DNA of 18,489 nt. Origin: Bacillota bacterium (GTDB taxonomy: Bacteria > Bacillota > Bacilli > Alicyclobacillales > Alicyclobacillaceae). The notes below the pieces were generated by a model. The model did no database searches and was not told where the DNA came from. It saw only the letters and a list, made by a program, of their open reading frames with translations. Positions 7,345 to 14,799 of the stretch are shown one piece after another (position 1 is the stretch's first letter; every line of letters starts with the position of its first letter). Location: the NCBI GenBank assembly GCA_021816665.1, contig JAKAXI010000003.1, forward strand, positions 1-18,489, read 5' to 3'. The position numbers were made by a program, and so were the translations under genes.

Positions 7345-7968
7345 ATGCAACGACTAGAGCGGTTCAAATGGATCCCGATGCTGCTGCGCGCCTGGGATGA
7401 GGCCCGCGAGCGCACCGAAGCCGAGCGAAGAGGGCGAATAACAAGCCCGGAAGGCGAGGCGGAGACGGGAATTGTATCGGCTCCAGCGAAACCGACGCGT
7501 TCACAAACGAAGTCAACGAACAGAGTTACAAAGGCGATAAAGCCGCCTGTGAGACCCGCTGCGCCATCTGTTCGGCGCCTGCCCAGCCCCGCTCGCGGCC
7601 AGAAACAGGACGTGCGCACGCGCATCCGTAAGTCGGACTACCAAGCAGTCCTCCAAGAGTTGCGGGAAGCGAAAAAACAGCTCGGTCAGCTCGACTCGAT
7701 TCGCCACCAACTAGACGAATTACAAGCGTGGTTTGAAGCGCGTATGGCAGCAGCCGAAAAATCCACGGCAAAGCCAGTCAACCGAGAAGCCCAGCCGTTT
7801 GAGATGCCGATGCCAGGCCAAATGCAGATGCCAGGCCCACCGGTGCACGTCATGCCAGCACAGGGAGCACCTGTCGGACATAATCCACAAGCGCAGCAAG
7901 TGTCTTCAGACAGGATAGGCCAAGAACCAGGGAGACATACTGAAGCGCAAAAGGAGGATGCCGATTGA
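7345..7968 (+). CDS. Coiled-coil protein with Met/Pro/Gln-rich tail, unknown function
   Basis: I do not recognise this 207-residue protein. The N-terminus MQRLERFKWIPMLLRAWDEARER is amphipathic (residues 1-23). A basic, Pro/Ser/Thr-rich disordered stretch runs to about 90. A charged helix likely to form a coiled coil spans about 96-140. The last 65 residues are low complexity with Met-Pro-Gly-Gln units; the ten bases ATGCCAGGCC occur twice there (7808-7840). There is no transmembrane span. The ATG at 7345 is preferred (AAAGGA about ten bases upstream) over the upstream part of the frame, which overlaps the NifU leader region. It ends with a four-base overlap with the DUF378 gene, so the two are translationally coupled. 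A scaffold or envelope-linked role would be speculation. Confidence 0.7.
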   Translation: MQRLERFKWIPMLLRAWDEARERTEAERRGRITSPEGEAETGIVSAPAKPTRSQTKSTNRVTKAIKPPVRPAAPSVRRLPSPARGQKQDVRTRIRKSDYQAVLQELREAKKQLGQLDSIRHQLDELQAWFEARMAAAEKSTAKPVNREAQPFEMPMPGQMQMPGPPVHVMPAQGAPVGHNPQAQQVSSDRIGQEPGRHTEAQKEDAD

Positions 7969-8171
7969 GTCGAACTGCGCTTGTGTTTGCCATTCTTGGC
8001 GCGCTCAACTGGTTGTGTGTAGGTCTGTTCGGAGTGGATGCGATTGCGCTTGCCTTTGGTGGCCCGACAAGCACCGTCAGTCGGATCTTATACGTTGTTG
8101 CAGGTCTCGCCGGCCTCTCCGCGCTGACCATGCTGGCACCGCAGCGTCGACGTAGCAGAAGATACGACTGA
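7965..8171 (+). CDS. DUF378 family small membrane protein (YuzA-like)
   Basis: The 68-residue protein has two hydrophobic helices (about 4-32 and 38-58) and a strongly basic tail QRRRSRRY. The ALNWLCVGLFGVDAIALAFGG and SRILYVVAGLAGL segments are typical of DUF378, whose function is unknown. The start is TTG 7965, which overlaps the previous stop (TTGA); AAAGGAGG lies about eight bases upstream. An ATG at 7958 is in a different frame and gives no DUF378 match. It converges on tag, whose stop lies 12 bases beyond. Confidence 0.85.
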   Translation: MSRTALVFAILGALNWLCVGLFGVDAIALAFGGPTSTVSRILYVVAGLAGLSALTMLAPQRRRSRRYD

Positions 8172-8183
8172 CTTTTGATGTTC

Positions 8184-8717
8184 TCAACCGTGACTCTGGC
8201 GGGCAAGCCAACACTCACGGTCGTGAGGTGCTGGCAAGAGGCCGGTCGCAATCGCAATGCTCTCTGCGGTCGTCGGTCCGACAAAGCGGAAGGTCTTTTG
8301 CAGGACACGAAGCAAGTCGGGCTCTGGCAGGCTGGTAAAAAACCGACCGAGAGACCCGTGTTCACTGATCAGATTTTGCGCAATCCGAGCGTTTTGCAAC
8401 GCCGACTCAACCTTTTTCCGGTTGCGCACAATACCCGGGTCCGCCATCAGGCGCACCACATCTTCCTCGCCAAAAGTCGCCACACAGTCCACATCGAACT
8501 CGGCAAATCCTCTGCGGAACGCTGGCCGCTTGTGCAGGATCGTCCGCCAACTCAACCCCGCCTGAAAGGTTTCCAGCACAACCCGCTCGAACCACTCTGC
8601 GTCCGTCGCAGGTCGTTGTCCCCACTCGACATCATGGTACTGCGCCAATACGGCGTCTGTTGCCCACCTGCAGCGAACGCGCTCCGGTTGGAGCTTGTCC
8701 ACAGCCACTGCTTCCAC
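8184..8717 (-). CDS. tag: DNA-3-methyladenine glycosylase I
   Basis: Tag removes 3-methyladenine from alkylated DNA, opening base excision repair. The 177-residue protein keeps the family core: YHDVEWG (27-33), LETFQAGLSW (48-57), and VGPTT (146-150). The structural zinc ligands are all present: C16 in RCRW, H28, H165 and C169 (PHDREC). The binding-pocket residues Y27, W32, E49 and W57 line up with E. coli Y16, W21, E38 and W46. The start is GTG 8717 with GGGGGAG six bases upstream; the family homology begins a few residues in, so GTG codons at 8708 or 8702 remain possible. It follows the GNAT gene after a strong hairpin. Confidence 0.93.
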   Translation of the reverse strand: MEAVAVDKLQPERVRCRWATDAVLAQYHDVEWGQRPATDAEWFERVVLETFQAGLSWRTILHKRPAFRRGFAEFDVDCVATFGEEDVVRLMADPGIVRNRKKVESALQNARIAQNLISEHGSLGRFFTSLPEPDLLRVLQKTFRFVGPTTAESIAIATGLLPAPHDRECWLARQSHG

Positions 8718-8738
8718 AGTGTACTCCCCCTTTGTGGA

Positions 8739-8775
8739 GGGTGCCCAGCCACTCCTCGCGAAGTGGTGGGCACCC
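8739..8775 (-). repeat. Strong intergenic hairpin between GNAT gene and tag
   Basis: GGGTGCCCA-G-CCACT (8739-8753) pairs with AGTGGTGGGCACCC (8762-8775): 14 pairs with one bulged base and an eight-base loop. On the minus strand it begins six bases after the GNAT stop and ends about 20 bases before the tag start. No T-run follows, so it may be a U-less terminator or an mRNA 3'-end protecting structure. Confidence 0.6.
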
Positions 8776-8780
8776 GCTCT

Positions 8781-9608
8781 CTACCATTCTATCCGCTGGC
8801 CGCCACTCTGCACCCTAGCCTGCATACCCTGTTGCTGCGGGGGAACGGGTGCCTGCGATTGCCCCGGTTGTGGCCCATACCCGGGAACAGCACCCATCGG
8901 TCCAGCTCCCGCTACACCCGGAGCACCGGACTGCGGCGGCATACCGTAAGGCTGAGCTGATCCCGGTGGAAACTGTGCGGGTTGGCCGTACCCAAATGGG
9001 GCACCAGGCGGCTGTTCAGGTTGCGCTCTGCTGGCTGCTCCGGCCGTGCTGATCCGCTTCTGAAAACAGGTGGTGTTCGGGTCAACCCGGAACACTTCGG
9101 TGAAGCCGAGTTTGCGCGTAAACGCCAGACTGCGCTCATTTGAACTCTGGACAAAAACCTCCAGCACCTGAACGCCAGCCGCCCGCGCTTCATCTTCCAA
9201 GCGCTTCATGACCTGCGTTCCTACGCCGTCTGACTGATACGTCGGTTCAATCACGAGAGCGCTGATGTGCATCTTCGCGTCTGGACCAACCAAGTACGAG
9301 TAATAACCGATCCGCTTGCCATTTTGCTCAATCAGATACGTAGGCGCTCCAGATCGCAGGTAGCGAAGGAACTGGTCGCGGGGAAACGGTTCCGCGAACG
9401 CCTGCTGGTGCACGGCGCCGAGTTGCTCCTCGGTCAATTGGACCATGTATTCATCGTCCTGCGGTGTCCGTGGGCGATACGTCAGTGCAATTGGCTTCTT
9501 TGCGGCGGTTTTCCCAGAGCGGCGCGGCGCGCGCTTCTTGGCCGCTGCCGGCCGCGTCGCCCGTCCGCGTGCCTGTGCCGTCCTACGACGTGCTGGTTTT
9601 TGTTGCAT
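8781..9608 (-). CDS. GNAT N-acetyltransferase with basic head and Pro/Gly/Gln-rich tail
   Basis: The central part (about 51-185) is a GNAT domain. The acetyl-CoA loop is QSDGVG (125-130) within an ISALVIEPTYQSDGVGT segment, followed by the usual NERSLAFTRKLGF. The first 39 residues contain 15 Lys/Arg and no acidic residue, with Ala/Pro, like histone H1-type tails. The last 85 residues are rich in Gly, Pro, Gln and Ala. Both flanks look disordered. The start is taken as ATG 9608 (GGGAGG 11 bases upstream); a GTG at 9641 is in frame but lacks a site. The substrate is unknown; the head suggests binding to nucleic acid or to an anionic surface. Confidence 0.82.
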   Translation of the reverse strand: MQQKPARRRTAQARGRATRPAAAKKRAPRRSGKTAAKKPIALTYRPRTPQDDEYMVQLTEEQLGAVHQQAFAEPFPRDQFLRYLRSGAPTYLIEQNGKRIGYYSYLVGPDAKMHISALVIEPTYQSDGVGTQVMKRLEDEARAAGVQVLEVFVQSSNERSLAFTRKLGFTEVFRVDPNTTCFQKRISTAGAASRAQPEQPPGAPFGYGQPAQFPPGSAQPYGMPPQSGAPGVAGAGPMGAVPGYGPQPGQSQAPVPPQQQGMQARVQSGGQRIEW

Positions 9609-9713
9609 GCGGCTGATGACCTCCCTGGTGCATGACTGCACGAGTGGTACGTTCCCTTCAGCCTATGCAACCGTGCGGGCGAATGTCATTAGCGGGCTCC
9701 TGATCGTGACAAA

Positions 9714-9742
9714 CGCCCAAGTCTCAAGTGAGTCCTTGGGCG
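9714..9742 (-). terminator. Probable terminator after the membrane-anchored gene
   Basis: CGCCCAAG (9714-9721) and CTTGGGCG (9735-9742) form an eight-pair stem, with an inner CTC/GAG stem. On the minus strand it lies 23 bases beyond the stop at 9766 and is followed by TTTGTC, a short U-rich tail. A modest intrinsic terminator is likely. The remaining bases up to the GNAT start (9609-9713) show nothing further that I can support. Confidence 0.5.
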
Positions 9743-9765
9743 ATGGATGGGGTCTCAAAACAGGT

Positions 9766-10290
9766 TCAGGCCTTGTCCTTGGCAGACTTCCCTTTTCCCT
9801 TTTGTTCCTTCTGCGTCGGATCCGCCGAAGGACGGCGGCTAAACCAAGACCGTTTTTTTGTCCCAGTCTGTACAGTGCCAGACCCGCTGACTTTGGTCTT
9901 AGGCTTCCCAATTGGCGCAACAACGTAGCCAATGTAATCCCCGGCGACATCCACCTTGTACCGCCGATTTGGCTGAATTTTGTCATACTCGGCCTTCGTC
10001 GTCCGAAACGTCACGTTCTGCGCCTTGTTCATCTGCACTCCACGAATGGATTGCGACAGCGTAATGCGACCCACGACCTGATAGTTCTTAAACTTGGTGT
10101 ACTTGGTCAAACGCGTTTGACCTCGCTCTTTGACAATGCGTTTGTTCAGCACGAACACTTCTCTACGCTCTCTGGCTGCTTCGTACTGCTCATCAAACGC
10201 TTTCTGCCGCCGCCGAGCCACGAGAAACATCCACACCCACACGCCGGCCAGAACGACGACAATTGCCAAGGTGATAATCCACCGCAACAA
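9766..10290 (-). CDS. Membrane-anchored protein of unknown function
   Basis: The 174-residue protein starts with one membrane helix (about 4-24) followed by ARRRQK, which predicts a cytoplasmic bulk by the positive-inside rule. The middle (about 45-140) alternates short beta-like stretches (FVLNKRIVKERG, YQVVGRITL, NVTFRTTKAEYD, RYKVDVAGDYIGYVV), suggesting a small beta domain. The last 35 residues are Lys/Ser-rich and disordered. I do not recognise the family. The start is TTG at 10290 with AGGGGG eight bases upstream; the adjacent TTG at 10287 is also possible. Its upstream region carries a palindromic operator inside a good promoter, so it is probably under repressor control. Confidence 0.72.
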   Translation of the reverse strand: MLRWIITLAIVVVLAGVWVWMFLVARRRQKAFDEQYEAARERREVFVLNKRIVKERGQTRLTKYTKFKNYQVVGRITLSQSIRGVQMNKAQNVTFRTTKAEYDKIQPNRRYKVDVAGDYIGYVVAPIGKPKTKVSGSGTVQTGTKKRSWFSRRPSADPTQKEQKGKGKSAKDKA

Positions 10291-10330
10291 GGAACCTGCC
10301 CCCTATGCCGATATACAGTAACCTACGATT

Positions 10331-10359
10331 ATTCTAAAGGACTAACGGTCGTTAGTAAA
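10331..10359 (-). promoter_or_regulatory. Candidate promoter of the membrane-anchored gene
   Basis: On the minus strand, TTTACT (-35, 10354-10359) and TAGAAT (-10, 10331-10336; five of six matches) are 17 bases apart. Transcription would start near 10324, giving a leader of about 34 bases. The spacer is filled by the palindrome at 10341-10356. Confidence 0.5.
10341..10356. promoter_or_regulatory. Perfect palindromic operator-like site
   Basis: ACTAACG-GT-CGTTAGT is a 16-base inverted repeat with perfect seven-base arms. It overlaps the -35 box and fills most of the -35/-10 spacer of the candidate promoter. This is where a bound repressor would block RNA polymerase. Size and form fit sites of TetR-family dimers, but no TetR-family gene is in the window. 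It is too short in the loop for a terminator and has no T-run. Confidence 0.6.
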
Positions 10360-10387
10360 TGACAGGTGCGCGGAGCAGGTAAACGCA

Positions 10388-12592
10388 TCACCCAGTGGGC
10401 TGCACGGGCCTTGCGTAACGCTTCGGAAACACCTTCAGGCCGACAGATGGGTGAAACATCGCTTCAATCTGCGGTCCCTCCTCAGCGTTGTCGCGGACGG
10501 ACAGCACGATGCCTTCCCCGTACTGCGGATGCCTGATGCGATCACCTGACTTCCAGTCGTAGAGGACGTCATTGGTGAGAAAGACACGCGTGACGTGTGT
10601 GTCTGGCAGTTCGTCAAGAAACCTTGAAGGATCGCGGACCGAAACTTGTCCAAACAGCGTCCGTTCACTGCAATGTGTGAGATGAAGCCGGTCTTTGGCG
10701 CGTGTAATTCCCACGTAGCAGAGGTTGCGCTCTTCTTCGAGTCCTGCCTCATCGTCGAGCGAGCGCGCATGCGGAAACACTGACTCTTCCATGCCAATCA
10801 GGAACACAACCGGAAACTCCAGGCCCTTGCTTGCGTGTAATGTCATCAGGCGCACAGCGTTCTCTGGTTTGCCTTTCTCCTTGTCAACCTCAGACAACAG
10901 CGAAACCTCCGCAAGGAATTCCAACAGTGTGCCGTGCCTGCGTCTGTCAAAGGACTGTGTCACACTGAACAACTCGTTGATGTTTTCAAGCCGCTGCTGG
11001 TCTTCTTGTTTACTGCTGCTTTCGTACATTGCGCGGTAACCCGTAGCGTGCAGCACCTCAGCGAGGTAGTCTGTCACAGGCATGCCTTCCATCCACAACA
11101 TAAGCTCCCGGAGAACTGCCGCAAACCGTTCAGCTGCCTCTGCTGCGTCGGCATTCAGCCCTACCTCGCGAGCGCGCGCCAAGGCCTCGAGCAACGTGAT
11201 CTCCTGGGCATGAGCAAAGTCGAGCAAGCGCCGAACGGTCTGTTCGCCGAGTCCGCGCTTTGGCGTGTTGATGACGCGCAGCAGCGAAATTTCATCCTGT
11301 GGATTGACGAGCACGCGTAGGTAGGCGAACACATCCTTGATTTCACGCCTGTCGTAAAACGTCAGCCCGCCGACAATCGTGTACGGGATGGCGCGCTCCA
11401 TAAACGCCTCTTCAACGACACGCGACTGGGCGTTCGCTCGGTACAAAACCGCGCAGTCACCGTACTGACCTCCGTCCGCAACGTGCGCAGCCACTTGTTC
11501 CGCGACGTAGCGAGCCTCGTCTTCGCCATCTGTGAGCGCGCCGACGATGATCGGCTCACCCTTGCCGCGCACGGCGCGCAGGTTCTTCTCTTTTCTCCTT
11601 GTGTTGTTCGCGATAACGGCGTTGGCCGCCTCGAGGATCACGGCCGTGGAACGGTAATTGGTCTCGAGGGTCACCACTGTGGCATCCGGGTAGTCGCGTT
11701 CAAAATCGAGGATGTTCCGGATGTCTGCACCGCGCCACGCGTAAATCGCCTGGTCGGAGTCACCGACCGCGCAGACGTTCCGGTACTTGTCGGCTAGCAG
11801 GCGAACCAACTGGTACTGGGCTTTGTTCGTATCTTGGTACTCGTCGACGTGCACGTAACGAAACTTTTCCTGGTAGCGTTCGCGCACCTCAGCGTGGTTC
11901 GCAAAGAGCGCGACTGTGTTCAAGATGAGGTCGTCGAAGTCCATCGCGTTGGCGCTAAACAGCCTCGACTGATAAACTTCGTACACGTCTGCAGCCACAG
12001 ATTCATTCAGATTCTTGGCAGCTTGCTTGCGTTTGACCTCACCTCCCGGCCGAAGCTCGTTCTTCCAACGGGAAATAATGAACTGAATGGCGCGTGGTTC
12101 AAACTTTTTCAGGTCAAAGTTGAGGTCAACCATCGCCTGAGACACAGCCTTTGTCTGGTCATCGGCGTCCAAAATGGTGAATGCGTGCGTGTAGCCGATA
12201 TGCTCAGCCTCGCGTCGAAGGATGCGCACCGCAATGCTGTGAAAGGTGCCCATCCACAAGTCGTGCGCAGCATCGCCGACAAGTGCGGTGAGCCGCTCGC
12301 GCATTTCTCGCGCAGCTTTATTTGTGAAGGTAATCGCAAGGATGTGGTGTACAGGCACCTGTCTCACACTCAGCAGGTAAGCGATGCGACGCGTCAAAAC
12401 GCTGGTCTTGCCGCTGCCAGCTCCCGCTACAACCAACACAGGTCCTTCCGTTGTCAATACAGCGTGGCGTTGTTCCGGGTTCAGACCCTTGAGCAGTTGC
12501 TGCTCTGTCGGCGGCTGCACGGGTCGGGCAGCCTTGAACCTTCTTCGCCCTGTCCGTCCGCGCTTCAACTCTCGGGCTTGTTGCAATTCCAT
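10388..12592 (-). CDS. pcrA: UvrD/PcrA-family superfamily 1A DNA helicase
   Basis: The 734-residue ATP-dependent 3'-5' DNA helicase carries the SF1A motifs in order: Q motif LNPEQRHAV (38-46), Walker A AGAGSGKT (56-63), Ia AITFTNKAA, II VDEYQDTN (249-256), III GDSDQAIYAWRGAD (277-290), IV LETNYRS (309-315), and C-terminal VMTLHASKGLEF-type and ITRAKDRL motifs. It ends with a Tudor-like segment GDRIRHPQYGEGIVL, known in PcrA to bind RNA polymerase. There is a basic N-terminal extension of about 37 residues. The ATG at 12592 is chosen because AGGAG ends five bases before it and would overlap the in-frame GTG at 12598. pcrA is usually followed by ligA; it is not here, so this could be a second UvrD-like paralogue. 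Confidence 0.9.
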   Translation of the reverse strand: MELQQARELKRGRTGRRRFKAARPVQPPTEQQLLKGLNPEQRHAVLTTEGPVLVVAGAGSGKTSVLTRRIAYLLSVRQVPVHHILAITFTNKAAREMRERLTALVGDAAHDLWMGTFHSIAVRILRREAEHIGYTHAFTILDADDQTKAVSQAMVDLNFDLKKFEPRAIQFIISRWKNELRPGGEVKRKQAAKNLNESVAADVYEVYQSRLFSANAMDFDDLILNTVALFANHAEVRERYQEKFRYVHVDEYQDTNKAQYQLVRLLADKYRNVCAVGDSDQAIYAWRGADIRNILDFERDYPDATVVTLETNYRSTAVILEAANAVIANNTRRKEKNLRAVRGKGEPIIVGALTDGEDEARYVAEQVAAHVADGGQYGDCAVLYRANAQSRVVEEAFMERAIPYTIVGGLTFYDRREIKDVFAYLRVLVNPQDEISLLRVINTPKRGLGEQTVRRLLDFAHAQEITLLEALARAREVGLNADAAEAAERFAAVLRELMLWMEGMPVTDYLAEVLHATGYRAMYESSSKQEDQQRLENINELFSVTQSFDRRRHGTLLEFLAEVSLLSEVDKEKGKPENAVRLMTLHASKGLEFPVVFLIGMEESVFPHARSLDDEAGLEEERNLCYVGITRAKDRLHLTHCSERTLFGQVSVRDPSRFLDELPDTHVTRVFLTNDVLYDWKSGDRIRHPQYGEGIVLSVRDNAEEGPQIEAMFHPSVGLKVFPKRYARPVQPTG

Positions 12593-12658
12593 CCACACTC
12601 CTGGTCATTGTGCTGTCTAAGGTCGCTGAGCTGACACCCGGCTGTTTGGACAAGTGGT

Positions 12659-12687
12659 ACTATAATAAACCCTAAACCGCTTGGCAA
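12659..12687 (-). promoter_or_regulatory. Promoter of the helicase gene
   Basis: On the minus strand, TTGCCA (-35, 12682-12687) and TATAGT (-10, 12659-12664) are separated by exactly 17 bases. This is the best sigma-A-type promoter I see in the window. The leader would be about 60 bases before the ATG at 12592. Confidence 0.6.
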
Positions 12688-12732
12688 ACGCGTCGCAACA
12701 CCCTGATTAGACAGCTCCAGGAGGCATAGTTT

Positions 12733-12761
12733 GGCCGCACCGTTGGAGAACAGGTGCGGCC
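12733..12761 (-). repeat. Hairpin after the acyl-CoA synthetase gene
   Basis: GGCCGCACC (12733-12741) pairs with GGTGCGGCC (12753-12761), nine perfect pairs with an 11-base loop. On the minus strand it begins seven bases past the stop at 12769 and is followed by AAACTATG, not by T residues. It may be a U-less terminator or an mRNA 3'-end structure. Confidence 0.55.
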
Positions 12762-12768
12762 TGTTCGC

Positions 12769-14619
12769 TCAATCATGTTCGTACAGCGCATCGATCTCCG
12801 CTTCGTAGCGCTTCGTCACGTCCCGCGTCCGCACTTTCAGGGTTGGCGTCAATAACCCGTTTTCCACCGTGAATGGCTCGTTGGCCACAATCACTTTCTT
12901 GGGTTGTTCAAAGCGCGCCAAATTTGCAGTGTCGGCCTGGATTCGCTGCAGCAAAAACTCCGCCGGGTCGCCGCCCGCAGTGGCTTGCGCAGTCTGCACC
13001 CCCGTCTGTGCACTGGAGCCACCGGCTGCGACCTCTCTGTCTGCCCCTTGCCACACGTCCCCGAGTACCTCTTGGTTCGGTACGACAATCGCGCTCACAT
13101 ACTTGCGGTTTTGCCCGACGATCATGACCTGGTCGATATACGGGTCTTTCAGGATTTCCGCCTCAACCGCAGCCGGTACAACCTTTTTGCCGGTAGAAAG
13201 AATGATCAAGCTCTTTTTGCGGTCGGTGATGCGCAAGTAGCCGTCGCCCGTCAACTCTCCGATGTCGCCAGTGTGCAGCCAACCGTCCGCGTCAATTGCT
13301 TCTGCCGTCGCTGCTCGATCACGCCAGTACCCCGGAGATATGCTTGGCCCGCGCACAAGTAGTTCTCCGTCGTCAGCAATGCGCGCCTCCACATTGGGCA
13401 GAACTTTCCCAGCGAAACCAAGGCGCGGAGCCTCCGGCCGGTTGACCGCGATGACTGGTGATGTCTCTGTCATTCCGTAGCCTTCCACCACCGTGACGCC
13501 GACAGCGGTGAAAAACTTCGCCACGTACAGAGGCAATGGTGCGCCACCCGTCACAATAAAGCGAATGTGTCCACCGGTCGCCTGACGGATCCGCTCAAAC
13601 ACCAAGCGGTCGTACAGAGAGAGCCGCCAGGAGGCGACCGAACCGCCGTTCACACGAGCCACTGTACCCGCTTTCAGCGCTCGTTCAAATATCTTTTTGC
13701 GCCTCGCGCTACCTTGTTCGACTTGACGAAGCACCTGCTCCTGCACCTTTTCAAGGAGACGTGGAACTGTCGTAAACACAGTGGGGGGCATTCGTCGAAA
13801 GTCTTCAGAAATGAACTTAATCCCGCGCGAATAAGCAATGGACGCGCCAACTGAAAACGGGACAAATTGACCGGCCGTTCGTTCGAATATGTGCGACAAA
13901 GGAAGATAGGAAAGTGCACGGTCCGTCGCCCGCAAGGCGATCAGCTCAGATATCCCCTCCACATTCGACAGCAGGTTGCCGTGAGTGAGCATTGTACCCT
14001 TCGGGTTCCCGGTCGTACCCGACGTGTAGACAATCGTCGCCAGATGGTCCCGCCTCAAGTTCTTGTAGCGAGCTTCCCATTCCGCTTCCGAGAATGCTTC
14101 TTCTGCGGTCCGCCACGCTGAAAACAATTCCACTTGCCAGCGCTGCTTCGCGTCACTGACCACGTCCACCGCATGCTCGTCTTCTGGGTCTTCGTAGAGA
14201 ACGATGAACCGCAAGCCTGACATGGCATCGGTTGGAAGCTCCAACAGTTTGGCTAGTTGCTTGACATCTTGCAAGAAGATCCCGCTCATCTGAGATTGAT
14301 TGACGATGTACTCGATTTGTGGTGCAGTCAAACTCGGGTAGACTGGCACCACGACAGCCCCTAGACCCATCACGGCAAAATCCGTGATTGGCCACCAAGC
14401 ACGGCTCTCTGCGAGCAACCCTACCAAGTCGTCCGGACCGACACCTACCATCTCGAGTTGCCGAGCAACTCTGCGGATATCGCGCCACAACTCCTTGTAC
14501 GTCCACGCGTCGTACCCGCCAGATGTGTTTGGGTCGAGCAGCGCAGTCCTCGATGCATGCGCTTGCACAGACTTCGCCAACAGTTCAGGCAAGCTGTGCG
14601 TTCCATCCTGCTGTCCCAT
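12769..14619 (-). CDS. Long-chain acyl-CoA synthetase (AMP-forming)
   Basis: The 616-residue enzyme activates fatty acids with ATP and CoA, through an acyl-adenylate. It has the AMP-binding P-loop YTSGTTGNPKGTM (198-210), GYGMTET (380-386), the GWLHTGD hinge region (446-452) with DRKK just after, and the catalytic Lys near 595 in the conserved TPTLKVR segment. The architecture is of the FadD15/eukaryote-like long-chain branch. A low-complexity Ala/Gly/Gln/Thr insert (about 523-551) interrupts the C-terminal domain and is unlike most relatives. The ATG at 14619 has AGAGGCG about seven bases upstream. It is followed by a hairpin and then the helicase with its own promoter. No beta-oxidation genes are adjacent. 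Confidence 0.92.
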   Translation of the reverse strand: MGQQDGTHSLPELLAKSVQAHASRTALLDPNTSGGYDAWTYKELWRDIRRVARQLEMVGVGPDDLVGLLAESRAWWPITDFAVMGLGAVVVPVYPSLTAPQIEYIVNQSQMSGIFLQDVKQLAKLLELPTDAMSGLRFIVLYEDPEDEHAVDVVSDAKQRWQVELFSAWRTAEEAFSEAEWEARYKNLRRDHLATIVYTSGTTGNPKGTMLTHGNLLSNVEGISELIALRATDRALSYLPLSHIFERTAGQFVPFSVGASIAYSRGIKFISEDFRRMPPTVFTTVPRLLEKVQEQVLRQVEQGSARRKKIFERALKAGTVARVNGGSVASWRLSLYDRLVFERIRQATGGHIRFIVTGGAPLPLYVAKFFTAVGVTVVEGYGMTETSPVIAVNRPEAPRLGFAGKVLPNVEARIADDGELLVRGPSISPGYWRDRAATAEAIDADGWLHTGDIGELTGDGYLRITDRKKSLIILSTGKKVVPAAVEAEILKDPYIDQVMIVGQNRKYVSAIVVPNQEVLGDVWQGADREVAAGGSSAQTGVQTAQATAGGDPAEFLLQRIQADTANLARFEQPKKVIVANEPFTVENGLLTPTLKVRTRDVTKRYEAEIDALYEHD

Positions 14620-14799
14620 CTGATCGCCTCTGATCCCGCCACTTTTCAGTGTGTAAAAGCGGCGAATTCGGTTGCTGACTCTCCCTGAAGTCTAGCACTC
14701 TTACTATACTCATACCATACGCTCAATGATTGTTCGAGTGTTCAGTCACTGCAAAATCAGCGAACTCATCCTTCGACTTGTCGTTTGTTCGTACGCGCA

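Noticed and set aside
8214..8227. CTCACG-GT-CGTGAG, a palindrome differing from the 10341-10356 site at one symmetric position
   Set aside because: It lies inside tag where it encodes the conserved zinc-ligand segment HDREC, far from any promoter. Resemblance is probably chance.
8175..8960. A 261-codon plus-strand open frame
   Set aside because: It is the complement of tag and of the end of the GNAT gene, both clear family members. Its sequence looks like noise.
9445..10362. A 305-codon plus-strand open frame
   Set aside because: It lies opposite the GNAT start, the membrane-anchored gene and its promoter. The translation has no recognisable domain and the opposite strand has good ribosome sites and protein features.
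12661..12770. A plus-strand transcription unit with TATAAT (12661), CAGGAGG (12718) and a TTG start
   Set aside because: No -35 at workable distance, the frame ends after about 24 codons inside the antisense of the acyl-CoA synthetase, and the TATAAT is the complement region of the better helicase promoter.
14720..14760. FadR-like operator upstream of the acyl-CoA synthetase gene (CAATGATTG and repeated GAACA)
   Set aside because: The palindrome has only four-base arms and does not match the Bacillus FadR consensus well.
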